From Acidiluteibacter ferrifornacis (GTDB lineage Bacteria > Bacteroidota > Bacteroidia > Flavobacteriales_E > Vicingaceae), in assembly GCF_009909615.1 (NCBI RefSeq), contig NZ_WWNE01000018.1, forward strand, positions 113,098-177,097: 64,000 nucleotides of DNA, in the 5' to 3' direction. Position 1 is the first letter of the stretch. Every line of letters starts with the position of its first letter. The notes under the pieces were generated by a model. It was not told the DNA's origin. It ran no database searches and saw only the letters and a list, made by a program, of their open reading frames with translations. The position numbers were made by a program, and so were the translations under genes. Positions 18,800 through 27,533 of the stretch are shown here, piece after piece.

Positions 18800-20125
18800 T
18801 TATTTAATCGCTGCATCTGCTTCAGTCGGTTGAAAAATAGGGTAGTCTATCTTGTATTTAGATTTGAATTTCTTGAGTTTTAATCGTTCATCTAGTCGCA
18901 ATCTTTCCGCAGGTTTAATGATGAATAGCAAGGTGAGAAACTGCCAAAACAAAATACCGTAGTTGGCATCTCCGAAAATTCCAAACTCTGTAAATGAGTT
19001 GATGATGACCGGAATGAAAAGCGCTATAAAAAAGTTGCCGTAAGGATGGTTCTTGTGCAGTATGAAATTCCGAATAGTGAGCACCACATTCCAAAATCCG
19101 ATAAAGAAACCAACAAATCCTAAATTCATTAAAATCTGCATAAAAGTATTGTGTGTCATTCGTGCAGGATAGGTATTCAACCCTTGAAAATAATCGGTGT
19201 AATTGATTCGCATAAATCCATAGCCAAAAAATGGCTCGTGTACGATTCCTTCATTTAGTAAAGCCGTCCAAAAGGGCAACCTTCCCGTCATGCTCAATAC
19301 TTCTTCTACGCCGCCATCGTCTTTAAAAACGACAAATCGAATCAATAAAGGAACGGCGATAGTGATGCCAGTAAACATGACAATTTTTAGATTTTTGTTG
19401 TTTGATTTTAATACGAGAATTCCCATAATCATCAAGAAACCGATGGCACTAGATCGTGATGATGTCCATACCAGAACCAAGATAGAAGCTAACATCATTA
19501 AGAATCCCCAGAATTTGTGTTTAGAGATTTGCAAGTACATATAACTCATTCCTGCACTGATACTCGAAAGCATTCCTAGTTCATTCGGATTCATAATATA
19601 TCCGCCGAGGCGCTGCTCTTCGCCACCTCGCATTCCACGGTAAAAAGTGTCTTCGTCGATTAACGATCCAATCACGAAAGTGAGCATGATGGGAAAAATA
19701 GACCAAGCAAATAGGCGAATAAAGTTGATGCTTTTCTCTGGGTAGTGGGTGTTGTAAATCACCACGGCTTTCATAAATAGCAATACAAAAATGAAGCTCT
19801 CCACCGTCATAAACCACTGCAATGCTGAATACTGCCATTTAGAACTCCACATGAAAGAGGCAAAGCCTAATAAAAGGTACATGACATAAAAAGCAGGGGC
19901 AAGGGTGTTTTCATACTTGAGTGCGCTAACGTGGCCTAATTTCTTTAAAACAGAAAGCACATAAATGATGGCTCCAGCCATTCCAATCCTACTAATGGTT
20001 TTGAAGACTTGGTTGATTCCTCGTTCTTCAACAATGCTGAAATATCCCGCAATCATCACGAATAAAATGATGGTGAGGATGGTTTCCATATTTCGGATAA
20101 TGAAGGGCAGTCTATGCGGTTTCAT
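18800..20125 (-). CDS. O-antigen ligase/Wzy-type polysaccharide polymerase
   Basis: This polytopic membrane protein (about ten to twelve helices) would join repeat units at the outer face of the inner membrane. The family marker is a large periplasmic loop with the segment GYGFMRINYTDYFQGLNTYPARMTHNTFMQ (shown here in part: THNTFMQILMNLG) near residue 330. I prefer the ATG at 20125 (MKPHRLPFIIRN), which overlaps the end of the upstream glycosyltransferase by 14 bp; a start at 20176 would overlap by 65 bp. It sits between a glycosyltransferase and galE, the expected context for Wzy. Confidence 0.85.
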   Translation of the reverse strand: MKPHRLPFIIRNMETILTIILFVMIAGYFSIVEERGINQVFKTISRIGMAGAIIYVLSVLKKLGHVSALKYENTLAPAFYVMYLLLGFASFMWSSKWQYSALQWFMTVESFIFVLLFMKAVVIYNTHYPEKSINFIRLFAWSIFPIMLTFVIGSLIDEDTFYRGMRGGEEQRLGGYIMNPNELGMLSSISAGMSYMYLQISKHKFWGFLMMLASILVLVWTSSRSSAIGFLMIMGILVLKSNNKNLKIVMFTGITIAVPLLIRFVVFKDDGGVEEVLSMTGRLPFWTALLNEGIVHEPFFGYGFMRINYTDYFQGLNTYPARMTHNTFMQILMNLGFVGFFIGFWNVVLTIRNFILHKNHPYGNFFIALFIPVIINSFTEFGIFGDANYGILFWQFLTLLFIIKPAERLRLDERLKLKKFKSKYKIDYPIFQPTEADAAIK

Positions 20126-21239
20126 AAGTATTGATGTGGCGTTGTGCAATGGTCGACCAATCAAAATGGGTTTCAATCATTTTTCTGGCGTTCTTTCCTA
20201 ATTCTTGAGATTCTTGGGTTTGGATAGCCGTGAAAGCATTTTCTAAAGCGGCAGTAACACCTGCTACTGTATTTTGCTCGGTTACGAATCCTGCTCTGTT
20301 TTTGGTGATGTAGTTAGCTAGGTTGGTCTCTTTGCTCACAATGGCAGGAATACCTTCGCTAGCGGCTTCTAAAACCACTCCTGGCAATCCCTCGTTTCGA
20401 GAGACCAAACAGAGAAAGTCCAGTTGTTTTACCAACTGATCTTTTTCATTTCCATATTTTGCACCTAAGAATTTCATATGATTCCCAATATGTAATTTCT
20501 GTGCCAGCTTTTCTAAGTTAGCTCGGTCAGGACCGTCTCCAACGAGTTGTAGTTCGCTGTTAGCGTTGTGTTTATGTATGAAATTGGCAAAGCCTTCCAA
20601 TAGGGTGTCGAGGCCTTTAGTATGGGTATCCAATCGGCCTACAAATCCAAATACGGGAGTGTTATTCCCAATTTTGGAATCATTTGATGCTGTCGCTGCA
20701 GTGACTTCTTGTCCATTTGGAATCAATTGATAGGGTACAGTGCCAAATACTTTAGTGGTTCCGGTCACTTCACTTTCTCCTATAAGGTGGATGTGCTTGG
20801 CATTTTTCACCAAGAACGATTCTAATAATAGGATGTAGGCTTTTTTCTTCCATTTACCTCTCTCCAATGCAATCGTGTTAAACGCACCATGAGGCGTGAA
20901 TACGTAATTGAGGTTGTTTTTAACAAGTAGTTTTGCAATGGGATTGAATTGAGGAATGAATCCACCGTGAAAATGAAAAATTACATTGAGATCCTTCAAA
21001 CCTTCGATCTCTGTTTTTAGATTGGGATCGATGCTAAACTTACCAGTGTCTTTGAACAACTGCGTGTTATACGACCGATTGGGATAGTCGTGCACTGGGT
21101 TTTTAGTAATTCCCCATACAGTCACATTTTTTCCTAAAATGGCTTGATTTTCCGCTAGGCTATTGACTACTTTGTTTACCCCGTTCATTCGATTGGGATT
21201 GGCTTTTCCTAGGATAATGTGAATAATCTGAAGTTCCAT
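20112..21239 (-). CDS. GT4 glycosyltransferase
   Basis: This is a 375-residue GT-B enzyme. The acceptor side begins IIHIILGKANPNRMNGVNKVV, and the donor site carries GFVGRLDTHTKGLD and SRNEGLPGVVLEAASEG, the EX7E-type motif of family 4. It overlaps the flippase gene upstream by 31 bp and the polymerase downstream, so translation is probably coupled. It would add one sugar to the lipid-linked repeat; which one cannot be told. Confidence 0.9.
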   Translation of the reverse strand: MELQIIHIILGKANPNRMNGVNKVVNSLAENQAILGKNVTVWGITKNPVHDYPNRSYNTQLFKDTGKFSIDPNLKTEIEGLKDLNVIFHFHGGFIPQFNPIAKLLVKNNLNYVFTPHGAFNTIALERGKWKKKAYILLLESFLVKNAKHIHLIGESEVTGTTKVFGTVPYQLIPNGQEVTAATASNDSKIGNNTPVFGFVGRLDTHTKGLDTLLEGFANFIHKHNANSELQLVGDGPDRANLEKLAQKLHIGNHMKFLGAKYGNEKDQLVKQLDFLCLVSRNEGLPGVVLEAASEGIPAIVSKETNLANYITKNRAGFVTEQNTVAGVTAALENAFTAIQTQESQELGKNARKMIETHFDWSTIAQRHINTYETA

Positions 21240-22480
21240 TTTACTTTGAATTTTAAAAAGGTGATGAAGGAGATAAAACTGATGATTTGTGTGCCTGCGA
21301 TTCCAACCAATACACCAGTTAAGCCATAATCTGTTGCCAATACTTTTCCTGCTAGTAAACTAAAAGAAGTGGTGAATACATAGCTCCAAAAGATGATTTG
21401 ATTGTATTCCAATGTTCTAATGATGAACCGAAGTAGAGTGCCTAAAAAGACAAGTATATAAATGCCACAAAAGGCCAACAATACAAAACTGTATTGCAAA
21501 TATTCATCTCCATAGATGGTGGTCATGATTTGTTGATGGAAAATACCAACTAAGATTAGTACCAAAGCTACTGGAGTTAAAAACTGTATCGTCGTTTTTT
21601 GCATGTAAATGCCCAGCGCTTTAATTCCACCACGGTGATAGGCTTCAGCAGATCGCACGGGTATGATGTTTTCCATGGCTTGGAACAACACATTAAGCAC
21701 ACCCATTAAGTTTTGAGCCACCTTAATAGCTCCAATCGCAGCAGGTCCTAGAATGGAAGCGGCAAATAAGATGATGTAATTGGCTGAAGACCATTGCAAC
21801 ATAGCGGTAGCCAATAAAAATCGACTGTAATTCCACAGTGTGGCTGCTGTATTTTTAATATCTTGAAAAATAAAGGTTGGTCGGATGCGAATGATGATGT
21901 AACCCAAAGAAAGCAATTGAGCTCCAAAAATCGCCGCCAAAGCCGTTTGCAAACTCAATAAATCCAATCCGTAAAGCGCAATCACTATAAGTGGCTGCAA
22001 AGCATATCCGTAAACATCGATGAAGACTACTTTTTTGGGTTGGTGTGTGGTGAACAATACGCGTCTTGAAAAATCATTGAATAAATAAACAGCAACCAAT
22101 AAACCCAAGGTGATGCTGATTCCATTGAAGTTCCAAGTAGGATTAAAATAGATGGCACTTTCTACGATAGCTACCACGATGAAAAAACTCAATACGCTAA
22201 ACAAAATTTGAATGAAGTACAACTGAGCCATCCATTGAGCGGGATTTTCTTGTTTGGGCGTTAGCGCAAATAGGGGAGCCGTTAGAAAAGCTTGCTGAAT
22301 GCTAGAAGAGAAGAATAAAACCATCCATGCCAATGAGAACAAGCCGAAGGTTTCGATTCCTAAGAAGCGAGCCAATAGAATGCCAATAGTGAAATTGACT
22401 CCGCTCACTAAACCTTGATCTCCAAAAATCCACACTTTTGCTTGGTTCTTCGACCACAATTCCATCATCCTATTTTTCAT
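21209..22480 (-). CDS. Wzx-type polysaccharide flippase
   Basis: This 423-residue membrane protein with about twelve helices belongs to the MOP/PST exporter superfamily. The opening FGDQGLVSGVNFTIGILLARFLGIETFG is characteristic (only part is needed: GVNFTIGILLARFLG). It would move the completed lipid-linked repeat unit across the inner membrane. Its start overlaps the stop of the Wzc-like gene by 4 bp and its end overlaps the next glycosyltransferase by 31 bp, a tightly coupled operon. Confidence 0.88.
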   Translation of the reverse strand: MKNRMMELWSKNQAKVWIFGDQGLVSGVNFTIGILLARFLGIETFGLFSLAWMVLFFSSSIQQAFLTAPLFALTPKQENPAQWMAQLYFIQILFSVLSFFIVVAIVESAIYFNPTWNFNGISITLGLLVAVYLFNDFSRRVLFTTHQPKKVVFIDVYGYALQPLIVIALYGLDLLSLQTALAAIFGAQLLSLGYIIIRIRPTFIFQDIKNTAATLWNYSRFLLATAMLQWSSANYIILFAASILGPAAIGAIKVAQNLMGVLNVLFQAMENIIPVRSAEAYHRGGIKALGIYMQKTTIQFLTPVALVLILVGIFHQQIMTTIYGDEYLQYSFVLLAFCGIYILVFLGTLLRFIIRTLEYNQIIFWSYVFTTSFSLLAGKVLATDYGLTGVLVGIAGTQIISFISFITFLKFKVKWNFRLFTLS

Positions 22481-24699
22481 CTTAGATAGGTGTTGAGGTA
22501 AGTGGAAATTTTTAGTTTGATGCTGCCAGGTATAGATTGCTGACGGAATCGAGTGCCTACAAAGTTGCCGCTGTAGTTAGATGCTTTATGGGCGTCGTTT
22601 AATATTAATTGTACGTTTTCTAATTGGTATTCTTCCACCAATCGATCTGCGTGGCTTAAATAGTCGATACTTGTTTTGTTCGAACGTATTACATATAAAC
22701 TAATGTCGGCCAACTTCATAGCTTCAATGCCATCAATAGCAATTCCTGAAGCTACGGTGTCGATGATGACTAAATCAAATTGTTCTTTTAATAGAGATAG
22801 TTTTGCGCTCAAATCCAATGCATTGGTGTTAGCAATGTGCAAGTGTGTTAAAGAATCGGTGATGGTTTGCTTTGTCGTTAAAAAATCGTTGAGCTCGTTA
22901 GAATTATGGATGTCCTCAGCCTCCATGCTTACGATGGCAATGCGCATATCTGTATTGGATAAACAAGCCGCTAAATGATTGGCGATATAGGTTTTCCCTT
23001 CTCCATCTATTGTAGAGCTAATGGCAAGGATGGTTCCTTTGTTCAATTGCCCTTTTAGTTGCAAAGTTTTCGCTAATCCTAAAAAGTCAGAATCTGCATT
23101 GCCATTTCGAATCAATCCCAATAAAGGCAAGTCGGAATGTCTTTCGATGTCTTGACGACCAGTCACTTTTGCTCTAGCGTATTTTCTCAAATAGATAAAA
23201 GCTACCGCCAATATGATTCCGAATAACCCCGCCACAAAAGTGATCAATGTTTTATTGGGCGCTACAGGTTTAGTTGGTGCTTTTGCTTCCTGAATGATTC
23301 GGTGAAAAGCCAAGTTAGCTGAAGCGGCTATAGAAGCTTCAATTTTCTTCTGAGACAAGAAATTATAGACTTGCTCCTGTATACTGAAATTGCGCTCCAA
23401 AATGCGAAGTTCTTTTTCGCGAGTAGACAACCCATCAAATTGTTTAGAAACTAATCCCAAAGACTTTTCAATTTCTTTCTTTTTGGTCATTATTTCTACT
23501 TTGTTGCGCTTGATGGCCTCCACGATGTATTTCTTTAACTCTTCTATTTTTTGATCTACCGATTGTACTTCGCTGCTTTCTGGAGTGTATTTTACCAATA
23601 AGTCAATTCGCTCATCTTGCCATAGTTTTAACTTTTTAACCAATTCAGTCATCAATAAATCTCCAAAACCAAAATTGATGGATCGTTCATTGAAATAATC
23701 GCCGCCTGAAATGTATTCCTCCAATTCTAGGACGGCAGTTTCGTTCATTTCTAAATTGATCAACTGCACTTCAAGATTCGATATTTGTCGCAAGCCTGTT
23801 TCCGTTTCTTGACGGGTATTGACTACTCCGTTTACGGCCTTATATTGTTCTAAAGCGATTTCAGTTTTGTGCAGTTCGTCTTGTACCTCTATTAGTTTCT
23901 GATCGATAAATTCTACTGTTTGCTCGGCGGCTTGTCGTTTGGTAGTGACGTAATCTGAGATGTATGTTTTACAAAGTGCATTGGCCAGGTCGGCTACTTT
24001 ATTTGGGTGTTGGTCTTTGTATACAACTCGAATGATTGGTAATTCTTTGTCCACTTCTACAATGTCTAATCGATCGGTTACATCCCCGATTAGTCCATCC
24101 TTAGAGAAAATGTGAACAATGTATTCTCCTGATAGTTGTAACTCCCGCTGAGCCAAAATGGCTTCGTTTTTTTCAATTTTTAAAACACCTCCATCCAATA
24201 GCAATCCTTCGCCTAGGGCAGTTTCTGGAAAGGGAAGTGGTTCTCCATCTTCATCAATCAATAAAAAAGTATGGTTATCGGTGATTCGGATGAAATAATC
24301 TTTGTTGTATAAATCAGCATTTACAAAATCATAACTAATGATAATGGGACTATCGTCATACAACATGGTGTTTTTAACTTTACCTTTTCGGAAAAGAGAG
24401 ACAGAAAAATCAACGCTGTCCAAAGCCATACCAATTAAAAGCGGAGAATTTAAAACCGCAGCTTCTGCTTGAATTTTGTTTTCGGTGCTGAAGACATCAA
24501 AATCGGAATAAAGAGAATTGTTACTAAATCCATATTTCTGATTGTCTAGCTTAATTCTCGCTATGGTTTGATACGTATTTGGGGTATAGTTAACCACCTG
24601 ACGCGCTAGATATAAAGCTCCTACAAAGAATCCAATGATAATTGGCAATCCTTTGATTAACGGTAATAATTGTCTTTTTATGGCTTGGAATCCGCTCAT
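22477..24699 (-). CDS. Wzc-like polysaccharide co-polymerase with degenerate kinase domain
   Basis: The 740 residues form a Wzz/GNVR co-polymerase: a first membrane helix near 18-32, a long periplasmic coiled coil (about 190-450) and a second helix near 485-505. A cytoplasmic BY-kinase-like domain follows (556-740). Its Walker A is GEGKTYIAN rather than GEGKST, the Walker A' Asp-x-Asp segment is replaced by IVSMEAED, Walker B is LVIIDT, and the C-terminus has only two tyrosines (STYLNTYLR) instead of a tyrosine cluster. It probably controls chain length and bridges to the Wza-like exporter, but tyrosine autophosphorylation is doubtful. It overlaps the exporter gene by 4 bp. Confidence 0.9.
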   Translation of the reverse strand: MSGFQAIKRQLLPLIKGLPIIIGFFVGALYLARQVVNYTPNTYQTIARIKLDNQKYGFSNNSLYSDFDVFSTENKIQAEAAVLNSPLLIGMALDSVDFSVSLFRKGKVKNTMLYDDSPIIISYDFVNADLYNKDYFIRITDNHTFLLIDEDGEPLPFPETALGEGLLLDGGVLKIEKNEAILAQRELQLSGEYIVHIFSKDGLIGDVTDRLDIVEVDKELPIIRVVYKDQHPNKVADLANALCKTYISDYVTTKRQAAEQTVEFIDQKLIEVQDELHKTEIALEQYKAVNGVVNTRQETETGLRQISNLEVQLINLEMNETAVLELEEYISGGDYFNERSINFGFGDLLMTELVKKLKLWQDERIDLLVKYTPESSEVQSVDQKIEELKKYIVEAIKRNKVEIMTKKKEIEKSLGLVSKQFDGLSTREKELRILERNFSIQEQVYNFLSQKKIEASIAASANLAFHRIIQEAKAPTKPVAPNKTLITFVAGLFGIILAVAFIYLRKYARAKVTGRQDIERHSDLPLLGLIRNGNADSDFLGLAKTLQLKGQLNKGTILAISSTIDGEGKTYIANHLAACLSNTDMRIAIVSMEAEDIHNSNELNDFLTTKQTITDSLTHLHIANTNALDLSAKLSLLKEQFDLVIIDTVASGIAIDGIEAMKLADISLYVIRSNKTSIDYLSHADRLVEEYQLENVQLILNDAHKASNYSGNFVGTRFRQQSIPGSIKLKISTYLNTYLR

Positions 24700-25430
24700 T
24701 GTGCTAGTATAAAAGATGCAACAACTGCAATAGCTGTTATGGTACTTGCGATAGGAATTAGTCGTGGTGCTTTCTCGTCAATGGCTTTTCCTCTTGTTGC
24801 GGTTACTACTAAGATGTCATCCGATTGCAACAATAAATTGTGTAACTGAAATTCATCCATTTTTTGCAGGTCTAAAGAGTAATTGCGGTTGTTTCGCACC
24901 AACATAATTTCCTTCATATTGGCATAGTTGGTAAAACCTTGTGCTCTTCCTATTACTTCTAATAAATTGACTTGTTCTTCATCAAGAATATAGTTGCCTG
25001 GGCTTCTTACTTCTCCCAAGATGGTTACTTTTCGGTTGAGAATCTTCACCACTATGATGGGATCCTTGATGTTTAAGGCATACAATTGCAGCAAAGTGTC
25101 TGCTGCTTGAGTGCAGGTTAATCCACCCAATTTTACCTTTCCCACTTTTGGAAGTTGTGCATATCCATTCTGATCTACCAACACCCATTTTCCGTAAGAT
25201 TCATTGGAGTTGTAAATGCTAAATACCGAGCCTAAACTAATGTCGTCGTGGTTCCAAATACTTAAACTCAATTTATCATCAGGGCGTATGGTATGCTGAA
25301 AGTTGCTGTCAAGTTTTAATAAGTCTTGGATATCGCCTTCTGTTTTGGACACCAAAAACTGTTGGTTGGAGCAAGAACTCAATCCCAAAACGGCAACGGC
25401 TATACTGAAGATTAAAATAATTCTTTGCAT
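24696..25430 (-). CDS. Wza-like polysaccharide export lipoprotein
   Basis: This 244-residue outer-membrane exporter starts with a lipoprotein signal (AVAVLGLSSCSNQQ; Cys at about 20). A PES domain (HTIRPDDKLSLSIWNHDDIS, about 45-130) is followed by one SLBB domain (VTILGEVRSPGNYIL) and a C-terminal hydrophobic helix (IASTITAIAVVASFILA) that would span the outer membrane. It is the pore partner of the Wzc-like protein. It lies 2 bp downstream of the receiver gene. Confidence 0.92.
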   Translation of the reverse strand: MQRIILIFSIAVAVLGLSSCSNQQFLVSKTEGDIQDLLKLDSNFQHTIRPDDKLSLSIWNHDDISLGSVFSIYNSNESYGKWVLVDQNGYAQLPKVGKVKLGGLTCTQAADTLLQLYALNIKDPIIVVKILNRKVTILGEVRSPGNYILDEEQVNLLEVIGRAQGFTNYANMKEIMLVRNNRNYSLDLQKMDEFQLHNLLLQSDDILVVTATRGKAIDEKAPRLIPIASTITAIAVVASFILAQ

Positions 25431-25432
25431 AA

Positions 25433-25876
25433 CTATACCACTAAGGAGATTATTTTTCTAAAAAAACCTGGATCTTTTCGATTGAGCATTTCGTTGACAT
25501 TTTTGATTTTAACCAAAACCTCTTCGATGGACTTTAAATCGTTTTGCCCTTTAATGATGTAATCAAAAGCGCCATATTTTAAGGCGTCTACCGCTGTTGC
25601 GATATCTTCTTGTCCGGAGATAAATACCACATAAATATTGGGATCAAATCGTTTTACTTTTTGCAGCACTTCCATACCGCTGAGGTTTTCCATTTGATGA
25701 TCCAATAAGATAATGGTAGGTTCTTCGATTAAGGCATTCAAACAATCCTGACCATTGTCGAAAAGTTGAACATCTTCGTAACCTAAATTCTTTAAATGCT
25801 GCGCATAAAGGTTGGCTGTTAATGCATCGTCGTCTACGATGAAGAGTTTTTCTGTTTTATTCATTGGAGTTTGCAT
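25433..25876 (-). CDS. Single-domain response regulator (receiver only)
   Basis: This 147-residue receiver has the acidic pocket IVDDD, phosphoacceptor Asp59 (IILLDHQMENLSG) and conserved Lys near 109 (FDYIIKG), and no output domain. An alternative ATG is at 25864. Its sequence is close to the receiver of the sigma-54 regulator: both share ISGQE and GAxDYxIK around the phosphorylation face. It is the first gene of the main EPS operon, so it may act as a phosphate sink, a feedback element or a direct effector on the Wzc-like protein. Confidence 0.88.
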   Translation of the reverse strand: MQTPMNKTEKLFIVDDDALTANLYAQHLKNLGYEDVQLFDNGQDCLNALIEEPTIILLDHQMENLSGMEVLQKVKRFDPNIYVVFISGQEDIATAVDALKYGAFDYIIKGQNDLKSIEEVLVKIKNVNEMLNRKDPGFFRKIISLVV

Positions 25877-25900
25877 AATTTTTTAATTTAATAAGGTCAA

Positions 25901-25916
25901 TGCGATTGATGTGCCA
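25901..25916 (-). promoter_or_regulatory. Sigma-54-like promoter of the main EPS operon
   Basis: The minus strand reads TGGCAC-ATCAA-TCGCA: a perfect -24 half, four of five in the -12 half and exact spacing. This is the best sigma-54 match in the window. Transcription would begin near 25890, 14 to 26 bases before the receiver start. It would drive receiver, Wza-like, Wzc-like, flippase, glycosyltransferase, polymerase and galE. Confidence 0.7.
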
Positions 25917-25980
25917 GTTGTTGTTTTTGTTGTAATAATTTGATTATAAAGTAGTTTGTAAGAAGTTGTTTGCTGTCGTT

Positions 25981-26015
25981 TTCCTGATATTGGATTATTT
26001 TTCCAATAATTGGAA
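25981..26015. promoter_or_regulatory. Tandem activator palindromes upstream of the main EPS promoter
   Basis: A perfect site TTCCA-ATAAT-TGGAA is at 26001-26015; a second, TTCCT-GATAT-TGGAT, is at 25981-25995, exactly 20 bp away. They end 65 bp from the -24 element at 25901-25916, a normal distance for sigma-54 enhancer sites. Confidence 0.65.
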
Positions 26016-26050
26016 TTTGATAGTTCGCCTTGAACCGTATCGATTTAGCA

Positions 26051-27283
26051 TTATATAGTGGCGAGCTGTTGAGACTGGTTCTTTTGGGCGTCGGCTAACT
26101 TTTTTCGCTTTTGAGCCGCCTGATGTCGTTTCATAATCGGTTGCTCAAAATATTTGAAGGACAGCTGCGCCAATCCAATGGTGATGGCAAACACCATTAC
26201 ATAGAAACTGAAAATGTACAATAGAAAATGATTGGCGAAAAGTCCAGTTTTGAGGTAGAAAAAGGAAACGATATACACCACAAACATGTGCATGAGGTAA
26301 ATACCAAAGGTGCGCTGACCAATCCAATCGAAGACTTTATTGTCGAGCTTGATGATGTTCTTGGGATTAGTACCGACATTAATAATGATCCAACCGTACA
26401 ATAACGATAGCGGAAGGGTAATGGTGTTTTTAATGAAAACACTGTCTGTTTTAAAGCCATACCAAGCCACCAAAAAAGCGAAGATAGTGAGTTGCAACCA
26501 TTTTTTTGAAAAGATCCACAAACCCAACAATTGATCGCGACGATAGAAAAGGAGGTAACCCAATAATGCACCAATGGCCATGTAATGGAAACGTAAGGTG
26601 TTGACGAAGGCACTCCATTCTTTGGACAATCCAAAAATGCCGTAAGCGTTACCGATGCTGACAAACACCGAAAGCACAATAACGGTGATTAAAAAGGCTG
26701 GAAAATACTTCATTTTAAACTTCATGAACGGCAATAAAATCCAATAAAACTGCTCTTGAACACCAATGGACCAAGACACATTTAAAGCACCGCCCACATG
26801 GTATAAACTGTTGATGAGGTTGGGTAAGAAGAGGAGGTAAAGCACTGCAGCTAAACCGAGGTTGTAATCGGTGTAGGACTCCATTCCTAAATTAGGAACG
26901 ACCAACCAATAGAACACCAAACCCGCTGCTACTATGGTGTAATAGAGTGGAGCCAAACGCGCAAACCGATTCGACAAGAACCGTTTGATGTTGATGGTGC
27001 CAGTTTTTTCGTATTCTCCGATGCGGATGTACGTAATGAGGAAGCCACTAAGGGTAAAGAAGAACGACACTGCACCTTTATACAAAAAAGCAAACTCAGG
27101 CAGTTGGGGGATTCCCACTACCTTTTGGTTGTTTTGGATGTGCATGGCGATGATGAAAAAGGCCGCTAAAAACCGCAAGGTGTTTAGGCCATACAAGTAA
27201 TTCTTGTCCAACGCTTCTGTGGCAATAGCCGGAAGGCGGTTGGATTGTTGATTTGGTTTGAAAAATGAAAAAAATCGTTTCAT
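26051..27283 (-). CDS. Acyltransferase 3 family membrane O-acyltransferase
   Basis: This polytopic acyltransferase-3 protein (about ten helices) probably acetylates the EPS. Family features are the N-terminal LNTLRFLAAFFIIAMHI with the catalytic-type His, FFTLSGFLITY, the central WSIGVQEQFYWILLP and the late FGIYLMHMFVVY. I place the start at 27283 (MKRFFSFFKPN), because the ATG at 27322 falls inside a sigma-54-like promoter. It is a separate unit upstream of the main EPS operon but carries the same promoter architecture, linking it to the polysaccharide. Confidence 0.88.
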   Translation of the reverse strand: MKRFFSFFKPNQQSNRLPAIATEALDKNYLYGLNTLRFLAAFFIIAMHIQNNQKVVGIPQLPEFAFLYKGAVSFFFTLSGFLITYIRIGEYEKTGTINIKRFLSNRFARLAPLYYTIVAAGLVFYWLVVPNLGMESYTDYNLGLAAVLYLLFLPNLINSLYHVGGALNVSWSIGVQEQFYWILLPFMKFKMKYFPAFLITVIVLSVFVSIGNAYGIFGLSKEWSAFVNTLRFHYMAIGALLGYLLFYRRDQLLGLWIFSKKWLQLTIFAFLVAWYGFKTDSVFIKNTITLPLSLLYGWIIINVGTNPKNIIKLDNKVFDWIGQRTFGIYLMHMFVVYIVSFFYLKTGLFANHFLLYIFSFYVMVFAITIGLAQLSFKYFEQPIMKRHQAAQKRKKLADAQKNQSQQLATI

Positions 27284-27316
27284 AGCATTCTGCCATTTTG
27301 TGGGCAGAACGCCGTA

Positions 27317-27332
27317 TGCCAATGCAGCGCCA
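27317..27332 (-). promoter_or_regulatory. Sigma-54-like promoter of the acyltransferase
   Basis: The minus strand reads TGGCGC-TGCAT-TGGCA, one mismatch in each half of TGGCAC-N5-TTGCA. Transcription would start near 27306, 23 bases before the ATG at 27283. Paired palindromes begin 54 bp upstream. Confidence 0.6.
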
Positions 27333-27385
27333 AAAAGTCAACTATTTTTATTTTAGTGACTTAATGTTGTAGGTGTGTTGTTGGA

Positions 27386-27420
27386 TTCTATTTGGTGGAA
27401 AGGTTTTCCGGATATTGGAA
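27386..27420. promoter_or_regulatory. Tandem activator palindromes upstream of the acyltransferase
   Basis: The sites TTCTA-TTTGG-TGGAA (27386-27400) and TTCCG-GATAT-TGGAA (27406-27420) each differ from TTCCA-N5-TGGAA at one base. They start exactly 20 bp apart, the same geometry as the pairs upstream of the other EPS units. Confidence 0.6.
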
Positions 27421-27533
27421 TTGGGGTTAATGTATCTTGGCTGTAGTTAATTCTTTTTTTATTACTGTTTATGCATTTGTTATTTTTTACCTAGCCTGCA
27501 TAGGCAATGCAATAATTATCAATATAAATTATT

